DNA from: Comamonas sp. lk
Lineage (GTDB): Bacteria; Pseudomonadota; Gammaproteobacteria; Burkholderiales; Burkholderiaceae_C
Length of the DNA stretch: 12,231 nucleotides
Direction of reading: 5' to 3'
NCBI GenBank assembly: GCA_945875225.1
Contig: CAMCJY010000025.1
Location: forward strand, 1-12,231
Under the pieces are notes generated by a model. The model searched no databases. It was not told where the DNA came from and saw nothing but the letters and a program-made list of their open reading frames with translations. How positions within the stretch are numbered: the first letter of the stretch is position 1; the number at the start of each line of letters is the position of its first letter. Positions 6,991 through 12,231 of the stretch are shown here, piece by piece. Position numbers and translations under genes: made by a program.

Positions 6991-7024
6991 AAAGAAAAAG
7001 CCCGCGATAGCGGGCTTTTTCTTT
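6991..7024. terminator. Bidirectional intrinsic terminator between rpmG and the desaturase gene
   Basis: A perfect 15-bp stem, AAAGAAAAAGCCCGC (6991-7005) with its complement at 7010-7024, encloses a GATA loop. The GC core is flanked by A-run and T-run on either side, so it has a U-tract when transcribed in either direction. It sits between the convergent rpmG (+) and desaturase (-) genes and would end both. Confidence 0.93.
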
Positions 7025-7095
7025 GCGTCGAAGGTGGACTGCGCAGACAGCTCCAGCCAGACAGAGCAGGCGCCTAGAGCGCCCGACCGCTGCGC

Positions 7096-8313
7096 TTAGG
7101 CCAGTTGGGTGGAACGCAGTTTGAAGGAGAACTCGCGCAGGGTGGCAATACCGCTATCCTCGGCCCGGTGGCACCAGGCGGCTAAATCGGAGGTGAGTTG
7201 CTCGCGGGAAACGGCGGTGTTGAGCCACATCTGACGCAATTCCTCACGCATGGTGACCATTTTGTCCAGCGCCGGCGAGGCCGCACGGGCCAGCGCGAGT
7301 TGCGGGATCGCCGCTGCCGGGATATTTTCGGCATAGCGGTGCGCCCACAATTTGGCCGCTTTGATAGCTGCCGTATCCGCGCTGCGGGCTTTCATGGCCG
7401 CCAGTTCCTGACGCACAGTGGCCTGCATTTGTTTTGCAAAACTGGCCATGATTTCATAGCGATTGGCAATCAGCGCTTCTAGGGTCTTTTCGTCCGCCAC
7501 CGGGCGCACATCGCCATAGGCAGCTTTGGGCGGTGTTTTCTTCACATGCGCCAGACCGGCGAACTGCAGCATCGAGATATACATCCAGCCAATATCAAAC
7601 TCGTAGGGCTTGACCGAGAGCTTGGCCGAGGTGGGGTAGGTGTGGTGGTTGTTATGCAGTTCCTCTCCGGCAATGAGGATGCCCCAAGGCGAGATATTGG
7701 TGCTGGCGTCAGGGGACTCGAAGTTGCGATAGCCCCAAAAGTGCGCAGCGCCATTGATGATGCCCGCAGCCGTAATCGGCGTCCAGGCCATTTGCACCGC
7801 CCACACCGTCAGACCCAGGGCGCCGAACAGCGAGACGTCAATAATCATCATCAAGCCTACGCCCTGCCAGGAGAAGCGGGTGTAGAGATTGCGCTCAATC
7901 CAGTCGTCCGGCGTGCCGTGCCCGTAGCGCGCGGTGGTTTCTTTATTTTTGGACTCGGCCCGGTATAACTCAGCGCCTTGGAACAGGACTTTGCGGATGC
8001 CGTAAACCTGCGGGCTGTGCGGATCATCGGCCTGCTCGCACTTGGCGTGGTGCTTGCGGTGTATCGCTGCCCACTCTTTGGTGACCTGGCCGGTTGTCAA
8101 CCACAGCCACAAACGGAAAAAATGGGCCACTGCGGGGTGCAGGTCTAAGGCGCGGTGCGCCTGATGGCGATGCAAGAACACGGTCACGCTGATCATCGTG
8201 ATATGGGTCAGCGCCAAGGTGAATAAAACAATTTGCCACCAGGCCAAATGCCAGGTCCCATGGCCGAGCCACTCCAGAATGGCGTTGAACATTGCCGAAT
8301 CAGTCAAAAACAT
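7096..8313 (-). CDS. Membrane di-iron fatty-acid desaturase (delta-9 type)
   Basis: About 405 residues. It carries the three histidine boxes that hold the di-iron centre of membrane acyl desaturases: HRHQAH at 48-53, HRKHH at 85-89 and HNNHH at 220-224, plus an extra H191 in HFWGYRN. Hydrophobic segments lie at about 27-47, 60-75, 152-173 and 176-190, the usual arrangement with His boxes facing the cytoplasm. The GEELHNNHHTYPTSAK and EFDIGWMYI stretch resembles the bacterial DesA/stearoyl-CoA desaturase-type proteins that introduce a delta-9 double bond into acyl chains, controlling membrane fluidity. The exact substrate (acyl-CoA or phospholipid) cannot be told. Residues after about 270 form a charged, probably helical extension. 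I chose ATG 8313; an ATG at 8292 is possible, and a GTG at 8358 extends the frame but has no ribosome site. No strong Shine-Dalgarno sequence is seen for any of them. Convergent with rpmG. Confidence 0.9.
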   Translation of the reverse strand: MFLTDSAMFNAILEWLGHGTWHLAWWQIVLFTLALTHITMISVTVFLHRHQAHRALDLHPAVAHFFRLWLWLTTGQVTKEWAAIHRKHHAKCEQADDPHSPQVYGIRKVLFQGAELYRAESKNKETTARYGHGTPDDWIERNLYTRFSWQGVGLMMIIDVSLFGALGLTVWAVQMAWTPITAAGIINGAAHFWGYRNFESPDASTNISPWGILIAGEELHNNHHTYPTSAKLSVKPYEFDIGWMYISMLQFAGLAHVKKTPPKAAYGDVRPVADEKTLEALIANRYEIMASFAKQMQATVRQELAAMKARSADTAAIKAAKLWAHRYAENIPAAAIPQLALARAASPALDKMVTMREELRQMWLNTAVSREQLTSDLAAWCHRAEDSGIATLREFSFKLRSTQLA

Positions 8314-8388
8314 GGATCTGCATCTTTCATTAAGTGAGGCCGTGCAAGCTTTGCACACAGCCCTATCAGCCCCCTAGGCACACACGCT

Positions 8389-8417
8389 ATTGTAAAAAGA
8401 TGGGGCCGGTTTGTCGC
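8389..8417 (-). promoter_or_regulatory. Candidate sigma-70 promoter for the desaturase gene
   Basis: On the - strand GCGACA (8412-8417) is followed after 17 bp by TACAAT (8389-8394). This matches the consensus at 4 of 6 and 5 of 6 positions. It is about 75 bp upstream of the chosen ATG and lies in the 138-bp gap after the methyltransferase gene, so the desaturase probably has its own promoter. A longer leader here would leave room for temperature or lipid-responsive control, but I see no recognisable operator. Confidence 0.5.
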
Positions 8418-8451
8418 TGCAAAAAGGCTCGGGAGCAAGAAATAGGGCAAA

Positions 8452-9750
8452 TTAAGCATCTAAACCCGCATTAACTGATTGTTTTTTCTGCCAAACCGCC
8501 GCGAAAAAGCCATCGGTCGCATGCCTTTGGGGCCATAAGCGCAGGTATTGACTGCCTTCAGCCCCCCCAGCACACAAACTTGCAGCATCGGCTACTTTGA
8601 GCCCAAGCAGGATATTGGCCGCGTCCAAAGGCTCAAAACTCGGGTTCGCAGCGCTAAAGGCCTGGGCAATGTCTTCGTTTTCCTGGGGCAACAAGCTACA
8701 GGTGGCGTATACCAAACGCCCGCCCGCTTTTAAAAGCCGCGAAGCACTTTGCAAAATCGCCGCCTGTAAAACCGCCATTTCCTGCACCGACTGCGGGCTT
8801 TGGCGCCATTTCAGGTCTGGATTGCGGCGCAGCGTGCCTAGGCCCGAACAAGGCGCATCGACCAGCACGCGGTCGATCTTGCCCGACAAGCGCTTGACGC
8901 GGTCATCGCGCTCATGGGCAATCGCCGCCGGATGCACATTGGATAAACCACTGCGCGCCATGCGCGGCTTGAAGGAGTCCAGCCGGTGCGCCGAGGTGTC
9001 AAAAGCATACAGACGGCCGGTGCTGCGCATACAGGCGCCTATGGCCAGGGTCTTGCCTCCGGCACCGGCGCAAAAATCCACCACCATCTCACCGCGCTTG
9101 GCATCCAGCAGCATCGCCAAAATTTGAGAGCCTTCGTCCTGCACTTCAAAGTCGCCACGCAAAAAAGCTTCGTGCTTGTTCAGCGCAGGCTTGCCCGCAA
9201 TACGCAAACCCCAGGGCGAGTACGGCGTAGGCAGGGCCTTGATGCCCGAGGCCGCCAGGTCTTTTTGCACATCGGCCCGCTTGGCTTTAAAGTCGTTCAC
9301 GCGCAAATCCAAGCCCGCGCCTTGGTTCATTTGCTCCACCAGGGGCCAGAAGTCCCCTCCCAATTGGTCTTTCAGGGGTTGCACCAGCCATTCAGGCAAG
9401 TTATGCCGGTGGCGCTCCATCAAATCGTCCGGTTTGACTTTTTCGCAGGCGTCCAGCCAGTTTTTTTCCTGGTCTGTCAGCGCGCTGCGCAAAAAGTCGC
9501 CCGGCCCGTAAAAGCCCAAAATCGCCAGGCGCCGCTCTTTGGGGCCGCTGCCCGAGGGCGCGAGGTGGTCAAACAAGAGTTTTTTGCGTAATACGGTGAA
9601 GACGGTTTCGGCCATGGTGGCGCGTTCGCGCGGCCCCAGGCCTTTGTGGTCTCTGAAAAACCGCGACACGGTAGCGTCTGCCGGATGTTCAAATCGCAAG
9701 GTCAGCCGCACCAATTCGGCGCAGGCGTCTAATAAAGCTTTTGGATGCAT
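8452..9750 (-). CDS. RsmB/NOP-family RNA (cytosine-5-)-methyltransferase
   Basis: A 432-residue SAM-dependent RNA m5C methyltransferase of the NOL1/NOP2/Sun family. Residues 1 to about 140 look like the NusB-like helical domain seen in RsmB. The Rossmann domain follows, with SAM motif I at VVDFCAGAGGKT, motif IV DAPCSGLGTLRRNPDLKW with C301, and motif VI YATCSLLPQENE with C351. In this family the motif VI cysteine attacks C6 of cytosine and the motif IV cysteine releases the product; both are present, so it should be active. The length matches E. coli RsmB (429), which makes 16S rRNA m5C967, but the motif I wording (FCAGAGGKT rather than LCAAPGGKT) suggests a separate branch, so I do not assign rsmB. 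The ATG at 9750 fits the family N-terminus; the open frame extends upstream to 9915, but only through the neighbouring gene. No Shine-Dalgarno sequence is seen. Confidence 0.88.
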   Translation of the reverse strand: MHPKALLDACAELVRLTLRFEHPADATVSRFFRDHKGLGPRERATMAETVFTVLRKKLLFDHLAPSGSGPKERRLAILGFYGPGDFLRSALTDQEKNWLDACEKVKPDDLMERHRHNLPEWLVQPLKDQLGGDFWPLVEQMNQGAGLDLRVNDFKAKRADVQKDLAASGIKALPTPYSPWGLRIAGKPALNKHEAFLRGDFEVQDEGSQILAMLLDAKRGEMVVDFCAGAGGKTLAIGACMRSTGRLYAFDTSAHRLDSFKPRMARSGLSNVHPAAIAHERDDRVKRLSGKIDRVLVDAPCSGLGTLRRNPDLKWRQSPQSVQEMAVLQAAILQSASRLLKAGGRLVYATCSLLPQENEDIAQAFSAANPSFEPLDAANILLGLKVADAASLCAGGAEGSQYLRLWPQRHATDGFFAAVWQKKQSVNAGLDA

Positions 9751-9767
9751 AAGCAGCGCATTGTCCC

Positions 9768-10037
9768 ATGCAAGATGAAGACCTTCCCCCTTTGATCCAG
9801 ACACCGCCCGGCCTGTACCGCCATTACAAAGGCGGCATGTACGCGATATTGGCGACCACACGCCATAGCGAAACCCTGGAGCCCATGACTTTGTACCGCG
9901 CGCTGTACGGCGCACACGGCCTGTGGGTGCGGCCGGCGGCTATGTTTGACGAGATAGTGGTGTGGGAAGGCGTGCAGCAGCGCCGCTTTACCCGCATCGG
10001 CGCCCTGCCAGAGGGCGCCTTGGACTTGGCTAGCTAA
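9768..10037 (+). CDS. DUF1653 family small protein
   Basis: An 89-residue protein of unknown function. The core GLYRHYKGGMYAILATTRHSE, then LEPMTLYRALYG, GLWVRPAAMFDE and QRRFTRIG match the pattern I know for DUF1653: G-x-YRHYKG, RHSET-x-EP, Y-x-LYG, LWVRP-x-x-MF and RF. No signal peptide, membrane helix or metal-binding cysteines are present, so it is probably a soluble cytoplasmic protein with a small beta-rich fold. Function is not known. Its ATG is 17 bp from the divergent methyltransferase ATG, and no Shine-Dalgarno sequence precedes it. Its last 8 bp overlap the 3' end of purN on the other strand, so both ends are tightly packed. Confidence 0.85.
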   Translation: MQDEDLPPLIQTPPGLYRHYKGGMYAILATTRHSETLEPMTLYRALYGAHGLWVRPAAMFDEIVVWEGVQQRRFTRIGALPEGALDLAS

Positions 10038-10629
10038 TCCCGGCCGCTAAAAGTCTGCGCACCGCGCGTGGGTAAATAAGGTGCTCAGTCGCCAGCACGC
10101 GCGCCGCCAGGCTTTGCGCATCGTCGTCGGGCAGCACCGGTACCACCGATTGTTCCAAGATGGCGCCCTCGTCCAGCACCTCGGTCACGCGGTGCACCGT
10201 GGCACCGGCAAATTTGCAACCGGCGGCAATGGCCCGTTCGTGGGTATGCAGCCCGGTAAACGACGGCAGCAGAGAGGGATGGATGTTGATCAAACGCCCG
10301 GCGTGCGCTTGTACAAAGGCCGGCGTCAAGATGCGCATAAAGCCGGCCAGCAAGACCAGGGGTGGCTTGCCCGTACCCGCATACGGGGCGATGGCCTGCG
10401 CCAATGCGGCATCAAATTGCGCGCGGTCGGGGAACTCCGCGTGGGCAATCGTTTGGTTGGCAATGCCTTGCTGCTGCGCCCAGCGCAAGCCTGCGGCGTC
10501 GGTCCGGTTGCTGATGACTGCGGCAATATGCGCGTCGTAACGCGCAGCCCAGTCTTCCCGCTGCGCAGCGCGAACCAGGGCAGCCATATTGGAGCCGCCG
10601 CCAGAAATCAAAATCACAATCGCTTGCAT
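10030..10629 (-). CDS. purN: Phosphoribosylglycinamide formyltransferase (PurN)
   Basis: A 199-residue GAR transformylase, the third step of de novo purine synthesis, moving a formyl group from 10-formyl-tetrahydrofolate to GAR in the cytoplasm. The N-terminal VILISGGGSNM binds the ribonucleotide phosphate. The catalytic triad equivalents are N115 and H117 in INIHPSLLPSFTGLHTHERA and D153 in VLDEGAI (E. coli N106, H108, D144). Length is close to the usual 190-215. I chose ATG 10629 because it gives the standard N-terminus just ahead of the first beta strand, but it has no Shine-Dalgarno sequence. An in-frame ATG at 10689 has GGAG at 10697-10700 with 7-base spacing and would add 20 residues, so the start is not settled. 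The gene is divergent from the acyl-CoA dehydrogenase and overlaps the DUF1653 gene tail to tail. Confidence 0.94.
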   Translation of the reverse strand: MQAIVILISGGGSNMAALVRAAQREDWAARYDAHIAAVISNRTDAAGLRWAQQQGIANQTIAHAEFPDRAQFDAALAQAIAPYAGTGKPPLVLLAGFMRILTPAFVQAHAGRLINIHPSLLPSFTGLHTHERAIAAGCKFAGATVHRVTEVLDEGAILEQSVVPVLPDDDAQSLAARVLATEHLIYPRAVRRLLAAGIS

Positions 10630-10638
10630 AAGTGGCCG

Positions 10639-10666
10639 ATTATCCGGCGCAGAGCGCGCACGGCAA
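10639..10666 (-). promoter_or_regulatory. Possible purN promoter next to the start codon
   Basis: On the - strand TTGCCG (10661-10666) and GATAAT (10639-10644) are separated by 16 bp. A start site at the usual distance would lie 2-4 bases before the ATG at 10629, giving almost no leader. If this promoter is used, the upstream ATG at 10689 cannot be the start. If the ATG at 10689 with its GGAG is used, the promoter must lie further upstream. Consensus matching only. Confidence 0.35.
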
Positions 10667-10781
10667 ATACCCACGCAGCCCCAGCCCATGTCGCAACTCC
10701 GACAGATAAAAACGAACGATCGTGCTAAAAACGCGCCACGGGCAAGATGCCCCTATCCTTAGACCACCTGGAGACGCATTT

Positions 10782-11960
10782 ATGGATTTGGCATTTACCC
10801 CCGAAGAGCTGGGTTTTCGCGAAGAGATACGCGCCTGGGTACACGCCCATCTGCCGCAGGACATTGCACATAAAGTCCACAACGCCCTGCAACTGACGCG
10901 GGAAGATATGCAGCGCTGGGGCCAGATTTTGGGCAAAAAGGGCTGGCTGGGCCACGCCTGGCCCAAGGAATTCGGCGGTCCGGGCTGGAACGCGATCCAA
11001 AAACATTTATTCGAAGAAGAATGCGCCTTGGCCGGTGCGCCGCGTGTGGTGCCCTTTGGGCCGGTGATGGTCGCACCCGTCATCATGGCTTTTGGCAATG
11101 CCGCACAGCAACAGCGCTTTTTGCCGGGTATTGCCAGCGGCGAGGTGTGGTGGAGCCAGGGCTATAGCGAACCGGGATCGGGTTCGGACCTGGCCTCTCT
11201 CAAGACCCGCGCCGAGCGGGTGGGCGAAAACTACATTGTCAACGGCCAAAAAACCTGGACCACTCTAGGCCAGTACGGCGAATGGATTTTCTGCCTGGTG
11301 CGCACTGCGGCCGAAGGTAAACCGCAAAACGGCATCAGCTTTTTGCTCATCGACATGAAGTCGCCCGGCGTCACCGTGCGGCCTATCATCTTGCTAGACG
11401 GCTCCGCTGAAGTGAATGAAGTATTTTTTGACAACGTGCAAGTGCCGGCGGAAAACCTCATCGGTGAGGAAAACAAGGGCTGGAGTTACGCCAAATACCT
11501 GTTAGCCCACGAGCGCACCAATATTGCGGACGTCAACCGCGCCAAACGCGAACTCGAGCGCCTCAAACGCATCGCTAAAACTGAAGGCGTCTATGAAGAC
11601 AGCCGCTTTCGCGACGAAATCGCCAAGCTCGAAGTGGATGTGGTGGCTTTAGAGATGATGGTGCTGCGCGTGCTGTCCGCAGAAAAGGCCGGTAAACAGT
11701 CGCTCGATATTGCGGGACTGCTAAAAATCCGCGGCAGCGAAATTCAGCAGCGCTACAGCGAACTGATGATGCTGGCGGCCGGACCCTTCGCACTGCCCTT
11801 GATCCGCGAGGCTATGGAAGCGGGCTGGCAGGGTGACCATGTCGGGCATGCGCATTGCGCGCCCTTGGCATCGACTTATTTCAATATGCGTAAAACCACG
11901 ATTTACGGCGGCAGCAACGAAGTGCAGCGCAATATCGTCTCGCAATTTGTGCTGGGCTAA
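10782..11960 (+). CDS. Acyl-CoA dehydrogenase, PimC-like large subunit
   Basis: A 392-residue FAD-dependent acyl-CoA dehydrogenase that would introduce the alpha,beta double bond in an acyl-CoA thioester and pass electrons to ETF. The N-terminal helical domain (1 to about 120) is followed by the beta domain with the signature YSEPGSGSDLASLKTRA (128-144) and NGQKTWTT, then the C-terminal helical domain ending YFNMRKTTIYGGSNEVQRNI. The glutamate that acts as base in medium-chain enzymes (YEGT) is Gly376 here; E244 in LLAHERTNI sits where long-chain and isovaleryl enzymes carry theirs, and is the likely base. ATG 10782 is supported by GGAG at 10770-10773, eight bases upstream; the in-frame ATG at 10722 is less likely. 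It resembles the large subunit of pimeloyl-CoA dehydrogenase, and a small-subunit-like gene follows after about 29 bp, so the product is probably a heteromer. The physiological acyl-CoA is unknown. Confidence 0.92.
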   Translation: MDLAFTPEELGFREEIRAWVHAHLPQDIAHKVHNALQLTREDMQRWGQILGKKGWLGHAWPKEFGGPGWNAIQKHLFEEECALAGAPRVVPFGPVMVAPVIMAFGNAAQQQRFLPGIASGEVWWSQGYSEPGSGSDLASLKTRAERVGENYIVNGQKTWTTLGQYGEWIFCLVRTAAEGKPQNGISFLLIDMKSPGVTVRPIILLDGSAEVNEVFFDNVQVPAENLIGEENKGWSYAKYLLAHERTNIADVNRAKRELERLKRIAKTEGVYEDSRFRDEIAKLEVDVVALEMMVLRVLSAEKAGKQSLDIAGLLKIRGSEIQQRYSELMMLAAGPFALPLIREAMEAGWQGDHVGHAHCAPLASTYFNMRKTTIYGGSNEVQRNIVSQFVLG

Positions 11961-11989
11961 CAGGCCGCAGCCACTGAAGGAAACACACC

Positions 11990-12231
11990 AGGGAGTTCGA
12001 TTTTTCTGCCGACCAAGAACACCTGCGCGACGCGGTACGCAAATGGGTGGACAAGGCGTACAGCTTTGAGCGCCGCCGCAGCATTGAACAGGCAGGTGGC
12101 TTTGACCGTGGCGCCTGGAAGGAGCTGGCAGAGCTAGGCCTGTGCGGCCTGTACGTCAGCGAAGATGACGGCGGCATGGGCATGGGCCCGGTCGAAGGCA
12201 TGGTCGTGATGGAAGAGCTAGGACGCGGCAT
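11990..12231 (+). CDS. Acyl-CoA dehydrogenase, PimD-like small subunit, N-terminal part; start codon reads AGG (3' end outside window)
   Basis: From 11990 the frame runs to the window edge as EFDFSADQEHLRDAVRKWVD and on through FERRRSIEQAGGF, LAELGLCGLYVSEDDGG and GMGPVEGMVVMEELGRG. This is the N-terminal helical domain of an acyl-CoA dehydrogenase, closest in my recollection to the small subunit of pimeloyl-CoA dehydrogenase (PimD). It starts about 29 bp after its PimC-like partner, as expected for an operon. AAGGA at 11977-11981 is eight bases before codon 11990-11992, ideal spacing, but that codon is AGG, not ATG. An in-frame TGA at 11975-11977 rules out a start further upstream, and the first possible alternatives are CTG 12023 and GTG 12047, neither with a ribosome site and both cutting into conserved sequence. 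The simplest reading is one T-to-G change at 11991. The rest of the gene cannot be judged here. Confidence 0.85.

Noticed and set aside
8314..8358. GTG-initiated 15-residue extension of the desaturase
   Set aside because: No ribosome site, and the extra residues MCKACTASLNERCRS do not look like the family N-terminus.

Overview
The window looks like ordinary chromosomal sequence from a betaproteobacterium of the order Burkholderiales, most likely Comamonadaceae. This rests on the character of the proteins (DnaE of about 1190 residues, the 77-codon L28 frame next to a Cys-free 56-residue L33, the RsmB/NOP-family methyltransferase, the PimC/PimD-like acyl-CoA dehydrogenase pair), the mid-to-high GC content and the compact layout. 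No database was searched. I see no phage, transposon, CRISPR, tRNA or rRNA signal.

Layout. Positions 2-466 hold the 3' end of a class I PLP-dependent aminotransferase. It is followed on the + strand by tolQ, tolR and tolA (510-2705), the inner-membrane part of the Tol-Pal envelope machine. tolB and pal do not follow. dnaE, the replicative polymerase alpha subunit, lies convergent on the - strand (2734-6309). A 248-bp divergent intergenic region separates dnaE from the ribosomal protein pair rpmB-rpmG (6558-6973). It contains a perfect 18-bp palindrome, a TATAAT promoter box and a strong two-tier hairpin at the predicted 5' end of the rpmB mRNA. A 15-bp-stem bidirectional terminator (6991-7024) closes rpmG against a convergent membrane fatty-acid desaturase (7096-8313, -). 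Upstream of that on the - strand is an RsmB/NOP-family RNA m5C methyltransferase (8452-9750), divergent by only 17 bp from a small DUF1653 gene (9768-10037, +). The DUF1653 gene overlaps the 3' end of purN (10030-10629, -) by 8 bp. An acyl-CoA dehydrogenase pair (10782-11960, then 11990 to the edge, +) ends the window.

The genes are mostly housekeeping: envelope constriction and integrity (Tol), replication (DnaE), translation (L28, L33, RNA methylation), purine synthesis (PurN) and lipid metabolism (desaturase, acyl-CoA dehydrogenases). I found no convincing new multi-gene system. The most unusual observations are two single-base lesions in otherwise perfectly preserved genes. In rpmB, codon 41, where I expect Glu, reads TAA. 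In the second acyl-CoA dehydrogenase, the expected ATG start reads AGG. Each could be a real mutation or a sequence error, and this matters for anyone using the annotation. Secondary points of interest are the structured rpmB leader, the palindrome pair around the dnaE/rpmB promoters, and a recurring pattern of genes without a Shine-Dalgarno sequence but with a -10-like hexamer just before the ATG.
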